A DNA stretch of 51,660 bases from an uncultured Spirochaetia bacterium (lineage in GTDB: Bacteria > Spirochaetota > UBA4802 > JAGODF01): the NCBI GenBank assembly GCA_937967705.1, contig CALCJG010000422.1:1-51660 (forward strand). The letters run 5' to 3'. A model generated the notes under the pieces. The model searched no databases. It was not told the DNA's origin and saw only the letters and a list, made by a program, of their open reading frames with translations. Both the position numbers and the translations under genes were made by a program. Shown here piece after piece: positions 7,999 to 16,961 of this stretch; position 1 is the stretch's first letter; each line of letters begins with the position of its first letter.

Positions 7999-10317
7999 TT
8001 ATTTCTCCTTTTTTTCCGGCATTAGGCCTTCTTTTTCCATATAGCGCTCCAGCACTGTCTTCATCTTGTATTCTGCAGGGGAATAACCGCCTGTGGAAGC
8101 GCCCTTGAGCATGATATCTCCCGACCGGATAACCCCTGGTGGCTGTGGGGGGAAAACGGGGTCATTCATGCCATTATAGACCTCTTTCATGTATTTTGCC
8201 CATACCGGGGCAGCCACACCCGCCGCAGCCTGATGTTTGCCCAGGGACATGAAGGATTTATCGTAACCAAACCATACGATGGCAGCTATATCGGGAGTAA
8301 ACCCGCAGAACCAGGCATCGGACCATCCGGAGGTGGTACCCGTTTTTCCGGCACATTTTTTCTTAAACCCCTCCTCCGTGCGAATGGAGTAATAGGGTGT
8401 TCCGGTATCGATAACGGACTGCAGCAGAGATGTCATAATATACGCCACATCCTCTGAAATGACCTGTATGCTGCCGTTCTTCTCCTTGGCCGCAATGACA
8501 CTGCCAACTTCCTCTTCAATGTTGGCCAGCTCATTGCCGTCCCTGTCGACGACATAGCGGACGGCGAAGGGGATCACATCCCGGCCCCTGTTAGCGTATA
8601 TGCTGAAACCTGTCGCCATCTCAAAAGGCGTCACTTCTGTAGTACCCAGGGCAAGGGTAGGATTAGGGCTGAAACGGGTGGTAGGGACCTTCAGCATCTT
8701 GGAGGCATAATCGATAACCTTATCAGGTCCTACAAGGTCGTAGATCCGCACGGAGATGATGTTGATGGATTTCGCCAAAGCCCTTCTTACGCTCACCATC
8801 CCCGAGAACCCCCCCTCGTAATTGGCGGGGCTCCAGGATTCTCCGCTGGCATCAATATCCACAATGGGGGCATCGGGCAAATTCATGGCGGGACTGATAA
8901 CCTTTGCCTCGATAGCCGCACCGTATACAAAGGGTTTAAAGGCGGAGCCCGGCTGCCGCTTGGCCTGCATGGCCCGGTTATACTGATTATCCACACTGAA
9001 TTCAGACCCGCCCACCATGCTGGTTATGTAGCCCGTGGGAGGCTCGATGGCAATCAATGCACCTTCAACGTTAAGCGCAGAGGAGATTCCTGATATGGCT
9101 TCACGGAATTTTTCAATGTAAAAACTTGTTGAGTCAGCATCCACCAGGATCGACATGATATCCATACTGTCGAGAAACTCATCGACCACCTGCTTCTTAA
9201 ACTTGGTGTCGGGGTCATTCTTTATCAGCGCTCCAGGCAGGTTGAAAATCATTCTCAGATTACTGTAAGCCCCGAAGAGACTCCTGTCTACGGCGCTGAA
9301 ATAATACTTGTTGGCCCTGGCTGATATATCATCCTGTTTCTTTATTCCAGCCTCCATTACTTTCTGGGCCACTTCCTGCCGGCGGAGATTAAGCGTTGTA
9401 TAAACGCTGAGACCCTCATTATAGACGACATCCTTCCCAAACCGGGCTATCAGAACCTGCCGCACATAGTCTGTAAAGAACGGAGCCTTATCAACACTCT
9501 TCGTATATACCGTTTTGGAGGGATATTCCAGTTTGATGGAATCGATATAAGCCGGCCAGAACTCCCTGTAAATTTTATCCGCTCTCTCCTTGCTTAGAAA
9601 CCCGATATCTACCATACGGTTGAGAATTCCCCGATTCACCTCGTATGCGGTTCTGGCGTTCAGAAGAGGGGAATTCCGTCCGGGAGCGGACGGGAGGGCA
9701 GCCAAAACGGAGCTTTCGGCAACGTTCAGGTGTTTTACCTCTTTGTTGAAGAAGAGTTTGGCGGCTGAAGAGATCCCGTAACACCCGTGCCCCAGGTATA
9801 TCTGATTGAAATACATCTCGAGGATCTCATCCTTGGAAAACTTCTTTTCAATCTGAAGCGTGAGGACGGCTTCCAGCGCCTTCCGCATGAAGGTCCGCTC
9901 TCCCGTGGTAAAGAGACGCTTGGAGAGCTGCTGGGTTATCGTGGACCCCCCCTGAACAACCTTCATGGCTATTATATTCTTGACCATGGCCCGCATGATA
10001 GCCATGGGGTCTATGCCGTAATGGGAGTAGAAGTCACCGTCTTCCGCCGCGATGAAGGCATTGATTGTGCTCCTGGGTATCTGCTCAAAGGGAACCATGT
10101 CCCGCTTTTCCTGAAAAAGCTCAGCAATCATCTCGCCATTGACATCGTATAGCTTGGTGGGAATGCTGGGCTGGAACTGGCGCAAATTCTCTATACCGGA
10201 GAAATTCTTGATCTGGGATGTTATATATCCGAAGATCAGCCCCCCCATAAGGCATATCAGAACCAGCAGGTATAAGGAGTATCTTTCAATTTTCTCGAAA
10301 TTAATCTTTTCATTCAT
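7999..10317 (-). CDS. Penicillin-binding protein 1A (bifunctional transglycosylase/transpeptidase)
   Basis: Class A PBP that polymerises and crosslinks peptidoglycan. A cytoplasmic tail and single membrane anchor (about residues 13-34) precede the GT51 domain with the catalytic glutamate Glu92 in AAEDGDFYSHYG and the GGSTITQQL and LEMYFNQIYLG motifs. The transpeptidase has Ser458-x-x-Lys461 (GSAFKPF), the SIN motif in AKSINIISVRI and Lys658-Thr-Gly-Thr. Length 772 is typical of PBP1A, with an OB-like insertion between the domains. AGGTGA upstream of the ATG supports the start. Downstream on the same strand lies a gene set for envelope and motility. Nothing is missing, so it should be active. 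Confidence 0.94.
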   Translation of the reverse strand: MNEKINFEKIERYSLYLLVLICLMGGLIFGYITSQIKNFSGIENLRQFQPSIPTKLYDVNGEMIAELFQEKRDMVPFEQIPRSTINAFIAAEDGDFYSHYGIDPMAIMRAMVKNIIAMKVVQGGSTITQQLSKRLFTTGERTFMRKALEAVLTLQIEKKFSKDEILEMYFNQIYLGHGCYGISSAAKLFFNKEVKHLNVAESSVLAALPSAPGRNSPLLNARTAYEVNRGILNRMVDIGFLSKERADKIYREFWPAYIDSIKLEYPSKTVYTKSVDKAPFFTDYVRQVLIARFGKDVVYNEGLSVYTTLNLRRQEVAQKVMEAGIKKQDDISARANKYYFSAVDRSLFGAYSNLRMIFNLPGALIKNDPDTKFKKQVVDEFLDSMDIMSILVDADSTSFYIEKFREAISGISSALNVEGALIAIEPPTGYITSMVGGSEFSVDNQYNRAMQAKRQPGSAFKPFVYGAAIEAKVISPAMNLPDAPIVDIDASGESWSPANYEGGFSGMVSVRRALAKSINIISVRIYDLVGPDKVIDYASKMLKVPTTRFSPNPTLALGTTEVTPFEMATGFSIYANRGRDVIPFAVRYVVDRDGNELANIEEEVGSVIAAKEKNGSIQVISEDVAYIMTSLLQSVIDTGTPYYSIRTEEGFKKKCAGKTGTTSGWSDAWFCGFTPDIAAIVWFGYDKSFMSLGKHQAAAGVAAPVWAKYMKEVYNGMNDPVFPPQPPGVIRSGDIMLKGASTGGYSPAEYKMKTVLERYMEKEGLMPEKKEK

Positions 10318-10442
10318 ATCACAATTTCACCTAAAGCGGGGTACCTGTTTGTAAACATTACCCCCGTATATCGTCAAAATTATGCCATCTCCCATCATGT
10401 AAGGATCACCGGGAATCTGCCGGCCATTCCTCCGGTTAATAC

Positions 10443-10634
10443 CTATTTTTTGGTAATCATCTTGATAATGTAGGCAATGAGGATCATAACGATAAGGACA
10501 ACGGCTATCCACATAACAGCTTTAAGCACGATCCCCAAAAAAGTGAAGAGAAACGGGACCACATACCGGATGAAAAGATACAGGGCAGCAATAATTCCGA
10601 GTATGTAAATCACGCCTTTCCAGGACTTATCCAT
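10443..10634 (-). CDS. Small two-span membrane protein, unknown function
   Basis: A 63-residue protein: a short charged start (MDKSWKG), two hydrophobic segments (about 8-24 and 28-57, the second possibly two short helices) and a lysine-rich end (KMITKK). GGAGGAGAGGAAC directly before the ATG is a very strong ribosome site and fixes the start at 10634. It lies between the HtrA gene (upstream) and the PBP1A gene (downstream), both envelope genes on the same strand, so it may be in one transcript with them. I do not recognise a family. It could be a small regulator of a membrane protease or PBP, but nothing in the sequence proves this. Confidence 0.65.
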   Translation of the reverse strand: MDKSWKGVIYILGIIAALYLFIRYVVPFLFTFLGIVLKAVMWIAVVLIVMILIAYIIKMITKK

Positions 10635-10736
10635 GTTCCTCTCCTCCCCGTAAATTCTGACAAAACAAGTTATCTCCTGTAGAGTCAAGCAAAATGCATG
10701 ATGTTGACGTTTACAGGGCAAATTATTGCATCTTTC

Positions 10737-11873
10737 TCACGGGCGCTCCATAACCCTGACATCCAGGTTTTCATACTTCCTGTTTCTCCAAACCGTGATT
10801 TTTATGGTTGTTCCCACTTCCGCCTTTCCAACCTTTTCAAGGAAGTCACGATAGCTCTTGATATCAACCCCATCCATCTTGGCCACAATATCCCCCGTCA
10901 GGACCCCTCCCTGCTGTGCCGGTCCTCCATAGATGACCTCGGCGACCAGGGCCCCTTCAAGGGACTTCCACCCGTAATGCTGGGCTGACTCCTCGGTAAC
11001 CGGCATGAGGCTCACACCAATAAAACCCCGCCGAACCTTGCGGTATTTTTTCAGCTGGGCCAAAACGGTTTTAGCTGTATTGATGGGGATGGCAAAACCG
11101 ATCCCCATACTTCCCCCGGACCGCGAATAGATCATACGGTTGATGCCGATCACCTCGCCCCTGATATTGATGAGAGGTCCGCCGGAATTACCGGGATTAA
11201 TGGAAGCATCCGTTTGAATGTGTGCCTGATGCCCCCCCATAAAATCCACGTCCCTGCGCCCTGTGGCGCTTATCACGCCCACGGTAAAGGTCCTGTCCAG
11301 CCCGAAGGGATTTCCGATAGCGATCGACCAGTCTCCCACACGGACCTCGTCGGAGTTGCCCAGATAAACGGCTTTGAGTTTCTCCTTCGGGGCGATTTTC
11401 AGGAGGGCGATATCCGTTCGTGCATCACTGCCCACTACCGTTGCGGTATATGTCTTTCCTCCCACCTTGACCAGCACCCGGTCCATATTGGCCACCAGAT
11501 GATGATTTGTACAGATATATCCGTCTTCGGATAGAATAAAACCCGTTCCCAGCCCCATATGCTTCTTTTGTCTTCCCTTTCCCGGGAGACCGAAAAACTG
11601 TCGGAAGAGCGGATCGTTAAAAAAAGGATGAGGAGGCAGTTTTACCGTTTTTTCCGTACTGATAAAAACGACCCGATCCTTGTACAGCTCATAAATATTG
11701 CCGAAGGACCTCTGTATCTCAAAGGCCCTGGCTGCATCGGGATCCTTCTTCAGGGGGGATTCCTCGCTGTTGCCGAATGCCCTGTTGCTCAATCCGCAAC
11801 AGGCAATCTGAGAGAGCAACAGAATCATGGCAGCCAAGAGGAATCCGGTGAGATGCGCTTTATTCCATTTCAT
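10737..11873 (-). CDS. HtrA/DegP-like periplasmic serine protease with one PDZ domain
   Basis: A 378-residue S1C protease for envelope protein quality control. An N-terminal hydrophobic export segment (residues 8-24) ends in IACCGLS, which could be a loose spirochaetal lipobox (Cys25 or Cys26), so it may be lipid-anchored rather than free. The catalytic triad is His125 (TNHHLV), Asp154 (TDIALL) and Ser230 (GNSGGP). The protease domain spans about 60-275 and a PDZ domain about 285-375 (RRGFIGVSLMPV, GGPAQQGGVLTGDIV). There is only one PDZ domain, as in DegS-like proteases. AAGGA before the ATG supports the start. Its closeness to PBP1A suggests a cell-envelope maintenance cluster. Confidence 0.92.
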   Translation of the reverse strand: MKWNKAHLTGFLLAAMILLLSQIACCGLSNRAFGNSEESPLKKDPDAARAFEIQRSFGNIYELYKDRVVFISTEKTVKLPPHPFFNDPLFRQFFGLPGKGRQKKHMGLGTGFILSEDGYICTNHHLVANMDRVLVKVGGKTYTATVVGSDARTDIALLKIAPKEKLKAVYLGNSDEVRVGDWSIAIGNPFGLDRTFTVGVISATGRRDVDFMGGHQAHIQTDASINPGNSGGPLINIRGEVIGINRMIYSRSGGSMGIGFAIPINTAKTVLAQLKKYRKVRRGFIGVSLMPVTEESAQHYGWKSLEGALVAEVIYGGPAQQGGVLTGDIVAKMDGVDIKSYRDFLEKVGKAEVGTTIKITVWRNRKYENLDVRVMERP

Positions 11874-12157
11874 GAAGTCGTCCTTATAAATATCATCGAG
11901 TGGAGAGAGTTCTACTCTTCTAAAATAGCCAGCGGAAAGGCAGATCCCTGTTACAATGTAATGTATGATGGGTAAATATCAATAATTATTTTTCCCTAAA
12001 ACTGGGAAGAACAGACGACAAAACAGGAATTATTGAGAATTTTTTCAGGGGATGACAGGGTTTGGGTGAATTGAAAAGCTGTAAACTTACAGGGACACGC
12101 TTCCAAGAGATTTCATCCCTGGGACGACAAAAGAGATTCAGATGTAAAGGATGCCCT

Positions 12158-14683
12158 TTAAGTAAGCTGTGCGTCGATTTTGTCCATGAAGAGACGAACC
12201 CGCTTGTATTCCGGGTCCAGAGCCATCAAACTCTTAAATGTGTCCCTGGCCTCTTCTATGCGCCCACAGCGGAAAAGCATCCTGCCCCTGAAATAGAGGT
12301 ATTCCCTGTTCCCGGGCTCTCTTTCCAGGGCACGATCCACATAGTAAAGGGTTCTTTCCATGTTATCCACGCTGGAATAAAGCTTGGCCAACAGATAGAG
12401 ATGGAGGCTGGAAAGGGACGTTTCATCGACCTGTTGAAGCTTCTCGATGGCTTTACGGTATTCCTTATCCTTATAGAGTTTAACGACCTCCTTTATCCTC
12501 TTGGAGAGAGAGAGAGGTTTGCCTATCTCGGCAATCATAAGGGTAATATCATCCTTGCCGCCGTCCGCATTGTTTTCCTGGAACCTCTCCAGCTTTTCGA
12601 TCATTGCCTTGAGCTGTTTCTCCACAGTGAGATCCAGGGTCTCCTTTATAGCGTCAATCAGCCTCTCTTCCCCGTAAAACTGTCCCTCGTTATCCCGCGC
12701 TTCCGTGACACCATCCGTGAAAAAATAGATCCGATCCCCCTCATCCATCTTGATTTTGCGGCTCTCATAAGCGGCTTCGAAGGGTGTTCCGATGAAAAAA
12801 CCGTCCGTGGAAAGACGCACGATCTCCCCATTGGCCTTTATGATGATGGGATCCGTATGACCGCAGTTGGAATATTCCATCTCCATGCTGCCTATGTTGA
12901 GGATACAGAGGAACATCGTGAAATAAAAACCCGTTTCAGAGAGGGTGTTCTGGAGATTAAGATTGAGGTTGGAGCAGATCAGCGCTGTATCGCGCTCAGT
13001 CTTCAGCTGATTGTCGATTTCAGACTTGATCATCGAGGTCAGGAGGGCTGATGGCACACCGTGGCCCGAGACGTCCACCAGGGCAATAGCAATCCGCTCA
13101 CTCCCGATCTGAATGATATCATAGAAATCACCGCTAACCTCCATCAGCGGAATAATTCTTGAAGCGATCTGTATATTCTCGTTATTGGGGAGATTGGTGG
13201 GCAGCATGGTCTTCTGCACATTTTTGGCCACCTTCAGTTCAAAAAGCATCTGATCATTCTTCTTTTTGAGTTCTCTGGTCCTCTCCTCCACGATCATTTC
13301 AAGATTATCCTTGAGATTGGAGAGATTCTGATACATCAATGAATTGGAAAGCGAAATTGCGGCGGCCGATCTTACGTTATTGATAAAACGGATCTCATCG
13401 GGCATAATCTGCTTCAAGTTGGTCTTCTCTCCCATGATGAGCATACCCATGAGACCGTCATTCTGAACAAGAGGGACGATATAGTTGCTCTCCGTATGTT
13501 CGAAAAGCCCCAGGAGTTTTTCCCGAATCTGAGCGTAATAGGGATTGGTCTCCACCATGTTTTTTTCTGCGAGATGATTCGCTCCCAGAAACCAGTCCTG
13601 AATGTCCTCATCCACGACCAGGGTCTTTTCGCCATTGCTGTACTCCAGATCTTCTCCCTTTCGCTGATAGTACTCCACAAATTGAAGATTGAGGGTCTTC
13701 TTCAATATTTCACGGAATTCCCTGATCAGCTCCCCAAGATTTTTCAGTAGTGAGATTTCATCGATAAACTCCGCCTCATATTTCCTGAGGTTAAATTTAC
13801 GCTTGTTAAATACCTGGTCAATCATCGGTTGAATACGGCGCATATAGAGATAGTTGAGAAAAAACCAGACGGTTAAAGTGAGAAAAAGGAGTACGGAATC
13901 CATATGTCCCAGATAAGGTCGCAGAAGAACGAAAATGATCCCATTGGGGAGCGCTATCAGCGAGGAAAGGACCAGCCACATCAGCGTGAGATGGAGAATA
14001 CTCCGTATATCCAGCAGACGGTATCGCAGCACTCCGTAAGCCATGATTGCCAGCGGAATGAAAATAAAGTTTCCAAAAGGATAAAAATCAATACCGTTGA
14101 TGGCAGGGATGTTGCAGGTAGTCAAAGCCGCCATCAGAAGCAGGGAAAGTACGATGTATTTTATCTTCATCCGCATCACCTCATTCCGCTCCGACCGCAA
14201 TCGCTTGATGGTAATAATGGAGACGTATATGAGTGAAAGAAAGGAATAAGCCCCGAAGATCTGAAATATGATGCCGCCTTTGGCGATGTATCCCCAGGAA
14301 AATTTATAAAGACCGTAAAAGTAGTAATCCGTGAAAGTGGACAGGGAGAGCGCCGTACTCAAAACAAGGTAGGCAATTTCCATCTTCCGACGCTGAATAT
14401 TCACGAGACGATGAAAGAATATAATATTGATGGCCGGGATAAAGACATAAACAAAATGAGTCCAGCGGTCGATGCTGAGGATAATTTTTTCATCCTGGAT
14501 AAGGTGATGACTTATAAAGACAGGCGAGATGAGCACATACCAGATGCACACCATAGAGAAAAGGATATTGTCCCTTTCGAACTTTCCCTTGACCAGCGAT
14601 ATAACCGCCAGGGTTATGCCGACGATAAGAGACAGAAGCGGCGGCAGTATATAGGGAGAAAGATTTTCAATAAATGCCAGCAT
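12158..14683 (-). CDS. Membrane SpoIIE-type PP2C phosphatase with GAF-like and TPR domains
   Basis: An 841-residue signalling protein. Residues 1-280 hold about eight to nine membrane segments, resembling the 7TM/16TMR sensor regions of some histidine kinases. Residues 310-450 look like a GAF domain, 455-492 form a coiled coil, and 500-720 form a SpoIIE/RsbU PP2C domain with metal-ligand aspartates in SGDFYD (Asp518), VDVSGHG (Asp537), FTDGVTEA (Asp657) and GGKDDITL (Asp711 or 712). The C-terminus (about 730-841) has two or three TPR-like repeats. Such phosphatases dephosphorylate STAS anti-anti-sigma proteins in partner-switching; the STAS protein at 35445 is one possible target. It lies just downstream of the flagellar hook operon. 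GAGG six bases before the ATG supports the start. Confidence 0.88.
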   Translation of the reverse strand: MLAFIENLSPYILPPLLSLIVGITLAVISLVKGKFERDNILFSMVCIWYVLISPVFISHHLIQDEKIILSIDRWTHFVYVFIPAINIIFFHRLVNIQRRKMEIAYLVLSTALSLSTFTDYYFYGLYKFSWGYIAKGGIIFQIFGAYSFLSLIYVSIITIKRLRSERNEVMRMKIKYIVLSLLLMAALTTCNIPAINGIDFYPFGNFIFIPLAIMAYGVLRYRLLDIRSILHLTLMWLVLSSLIALPNGIIFVLLRPYLGHMDSVLLFLTLTVWFFLNYLYMRRIQPMIDQVFNKRKFNLRKYEAEFIDEISLLKNLGELIREFREILKKTLNLQFVEYYQRKGEDLEYSNGEKTLVVDEDIQDWFLGANHLAEKNMVETNPYYAQIREKLLGLFEHTESNYIVPLVQNDGLMGMLIMGEKTNLKQIMPDEIRFINNVRSAAAISLSNSLMYQNLSNLKDNLEMIVEERTRELKKKNDQMLFELKVAKNVQKTMLPTNLPNNENIQIASRIIPLMEVSGDFYDIIQIGSERIAIALVDVSGHGVPSALLTSMIKSEIDNQLKTERDTALICSNLNLNLQNTLSETGFYFTMFLCILNIGSMEMEYSNCGHTDPIIIKANGEIVRLSTDGFFIGTPFEAAYESRKIKMDEGDRIYFFTDGVTEARDNEGQFYGEERLIDAIKETLDLTVEKQLKAMIEKLERFQENNADGGKDDITLMIAEIGKPLSLSKRIKEVVKLYKDKEYRKAIEKLQQVDETSLSSLHLYLLAKLYSSVDNMERTLYYVDRALEREPGNREYLYFRGRMLFRCGRIEEARDTFKSLMALDPEYKRVRLFMDKIDAQLT

Positions 14684-14816
14684 GGGAAACCTCGAGGACT
14701 CAGTATGAAAGTATGTTCTTTATTTTCAAATATATCATAGATAAATGAAAAACGCTTTCCCTTTTGTCCATTCAAATAATGCCTTCACAGAAACTGATCA
14801 CTCATCTCCCAAACAA

Positions 14817-14843
14817 AGAGAGCGGGGGTCATCCCGCTCCTCT
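14817..14843 (-). terminator. Probable terminator after flgE
   Basis: An inverted repeat, AGCGGG and CCCGCT (14821-14826 and 14833-14838), lies 27 bases past the flgE stop. On the minus strand the hairpin is followed by CTCTTTGTTTG, a moderately T-rich tail. This is the expected end of the fliK-flgD-flgE transcript. Confidence 0.6.
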
Positions 14844-14869
14844 GTTCCATCTCATATCACCGGCCATGA

Positions 14870-16243
14870 CTATCTCTTAAGATTGATGAGTTCCTGAAGC
14901 ATCTGATCCGAGGTGGTTATCGTCCTCGAGTTGGCCTGAAAACCCCTCTGGGTGATAATCATATCGGTGAACTGATCGGATAGATCTACATTGGACATTT
15001 CCAGAGTCCCAGCAATGATCTTACCCCTCCCCGCCTGACCCGCAGGACCGGTATTGGGCAATCCGGAGTTGTTGGATACCTCGAAGAGGTTCTCCCCTGC
15101 CGCAATCAATCCACCGGGGTTGGTAAAAACGCTCATAGCCACCTGGCCGATCATCAGTTTAGTGCCGTTGGAATATACCCCGGTAATAACGCCGGAATTA
15201 TCTATATTGAAGGATTCCATGTACCCCATACCATAGCCATCCTGCTCAACTGCCTTGGTCGTGGACGGTGAGGAAAATTGTGTTATCCCAGCTACAAGAC
15301 CCGACTTCCCCAGATCCAGGCGTATGGAACGCGGATTGGGATCACCGGGAACACGGAAAGATGCGTTAACAAAGAGGTCCCCCTGATTCAACTCATCGGG
15401 ACTGGCGGCATCACCCACGGATATAATCCGTCCCTCCGGGGAGAAACGCACATTGAAGCGGCTGCCCGTATTGAGCTGATTGGGCTGTCCCGCGCCGGCG
15501 GGCACATCCAGTGTAATCCCCCCCTCTGCCCCGGTTATGGCAGCTGAGGCGGTCCACTGATTGGCGCCGGTTTTCCAGAAGTTCAGAGTCAACCGATGTG
15601 TATCACCCTTTTTATCATAAACGTCAATATTGGTTGTTACTCCGGATTCTAACCTCATACGGCCTGTAGCGTTGGGAGGCAGAACCGGCAGTTTGGAATC
15701 CAGATTGCACTTATACTTAATAAAGGATGTCTCACGGGCCTCGATCTTTCCGTATACGGGAATGACAATATCCTCTGTCGTACCTGAGGTATTGACGACC
15801 TTTTCCCCCTTTTCGTTAGCCACAGCACCCCACCCCTGAACCTTCAATCCATTGGCGGGATTTACGAGATTGCCATCTCTGTCAAGACCGAACGTACCGG
15901 CCCTGGTATAATATTTCTTGGCACCGTCAGCCACAACAAAAAAGCCGTCTCCGGAAATCGCCAAATCGGTCTGATTGCCAGTAGTCTGAAGGCTTCCCTG
16001 GGTGAAAAGTCTGTCAATTGAGGCAATGGTCATTCCAAGCCCCACCTGTTTAGGATTGACGCCTCCAACGTTTTCCTGGGGCTTGGAAGCGCCGGCCATC
16101 ATCTGGGACAGCATATCCTGAAAAGTCACACGGCTGGCCTTAAAACCGTAGGTGTTAACATTGGATATGTTGTTGCCGACAACATCCATCCTGGTCTGAT
16201 GATTCTTCAGTCCTGAAACCCCGGAAAAAAGTGATCGCATCAT
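14870..16243 (-). CDS. flgE: Flagellar hook protein FlgE (spirochaete type)
   Basis: Structural subunit of the flagellar hook. The N-terminus (MRSLFSGVSGLKNHQTRMD, then NNISNVNTYGFK) and the C-terminus (NVDLSDQFTDMIITQRGFQANSRTITTSDQMLQELINLKR) form the axial coiled-coil D0 domain of hook and rod proteins; the D1/D2 beta domains lie between. Counted from the second of two adjacent Met codons, Lys165, Cys178 and Asn179 match the residues of the lysinoalanine crosslink described in Treponema denticola FlgE. This supports a spirochaete host and a covalently crosslinked hook. Length 457 is normal. Which ATG is used is unclear (16243 or 16240); GGGG lies 10 bases before the first. It is the last gene of the fliK-flgD-flgE set, after a 141-base gap. 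Confidence 0.95.
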   Translation of the reverse strand: MMRSLFSGVSGLKNHQTRMDVVGNNISNVNTYGFKASRVTFQDMLSQMMAGASKPQENVGGVNPKQVGLGMTIASIDRLFTQGSLQTTGNQTDLAISGDGFFVVADGAKKYYTRAGTFGLDRDGNLVNPANGLKVQGWGAVANEKGEKVVNTSGTTEDIVIPVYGKIEARETSFIKYKCNLDSKLPVLPPNATGRMRLESGVTTNIDVYDKKGDTHRLTLNFWKTGANQWTASAAITGAEGGITLDVPAGAGQPNQLNTGSRFNVRFSPEGRIISVGDAASPDELNQGDLFVNASFRVPGDPNPRSIRLDLGKSGLVAGITQFSSPSTTKAVEQDGYGMGYMESFNIDNSGVITGVYSNGTKLMIGQVAMSVFTNPGGLIAAGENLFEVSNNSGLPNTGPAGQAGRGKIIAGTLEMSNVDLSDQFTDMIITQRGFQANSRTITTSDQMLQELINLKR

Positions 16244-16384
16244 GATTGTTTTACCCCTTTTAATAAGTATTTGTTGATATCAGAAATCCAATTCGCCCAA
16301 AACTCGTTTCTGCGTAATCCCTACCCCATAGTATAGTATCGATGAGAATCGATTTTTCTTTAGCAGGATTCCGCCTTCTACTAA

Positions 16385-16951
16385 CTATTGCTTTCTCTGG
16401 GCCTCTGCGGATTTATTGTCAAAAACATTCCCCTTGCTCTGCAGGGCGGATCTTTCATATAATCTCCTGGTCGCATGCTGAAGGTCTTTTTCCCCGCCTT
16501 CCTTCTGAGGATAAACCGCATGAATCTCCAAAAGGTCCAGCTCTCTTCCGTTTACAATCAATCGAAGAGCGTTGTCCCTTCGGAATATCTTATCGACGGT
16601 CCCCGCAATCCTTTCTCCCCGCATCGTATCAAGACCCTCAACTCTTTTACCCAGTAGAGCATAGGCTTCACCAGCATTGGCGCTTTTATTCAGTTCCTGA
16701 ATGGATTTATTGATGCTGGTCATTTGCTCCAGAGAAGAAAACTGTGCCATTTGAGCTATAAACTCCTTGTCTTGCATGGGCTGAGTTGGATCCTGATGCC
16801 GTAATTCCGTTACTAATAATTTCAGGAATGATTCCTTGCCCATATCTGTTTTCAGGCTTCCATCCTTCCGTCTCAGCTTATTGTTGACTCCGAAGGCATC
16901 CTGTTTGGCCTTGTTGAGATCCTCCAGTGACATGGGAATGCTCTTATCCAT
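16385..16951 (-). CDS. flgD: Flagellar hook assembly scaffold protein FlgD
   Basis: Hook-cap protein needed to polymerise FlgE. The conserved N-terminal segment is clear: GKESFLKLLVTELRHQDPTQPMQDKEFIAQMAQFSSLEQM (about residues 38-78), matching the family signature around QDPxxPxxxxEFxxQLAQFSxxEQ. Residues about 98-140 (LLGKRVEGLD...IAGTVDKIF...LIVNGRELDLLEIHAV) form a Tudor-like C-terminal domain. At 188 residues it is short, as usual in spirochaetes, with a charged tail. AGGAG seven bases before the ATG supports the start. It begins 10 bases after the FliK stop and is followed by flgE. Confidence 0.92.
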   Translation of the reverse strand: MDKSIPMSLEDLNKAKQDAFGVNNKLRRKDGSLKTDMGKESFLKLLVTELRHQDPTQPMQDKEFIAQMAQFSSLEQMTSINKSIQELNKSANAGEAYALLGKRVEGLDTMRGERIAGTVDKIFRRDNALRLIVNGRELDLLEIHAVYPQKEGGEKDLQHATRRLYERSALQSKGNVFDNKSAEAQRKQ

Positions 16952-16961
16952 TTGTTTTCTC

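Noticed and set aside
12079..12092. CTGTAA-AC-TTACAG inverted repeat after the SpoIIE-type phosphatase gene
   Set aside because: It is short and has no T-run, so I could not support it as a terminator or an operator.
12062..13051. 329-residue reading frame on the plus strand
   Set aside because: It lies opposite the SpoIIE-type phosphatase gene, has no recognisable domain, and the minus-strand frame has intact PP2C and TPR motifs. It is a shadow frame.
16338..16353. ATCGAT-GAGA-ATCGAT hairpin between flgD and flgE as a terminator
   Set aside because: The T-run is on the plus strand, where no gene ends, and the stem is short; flgE probably remains in the operon.
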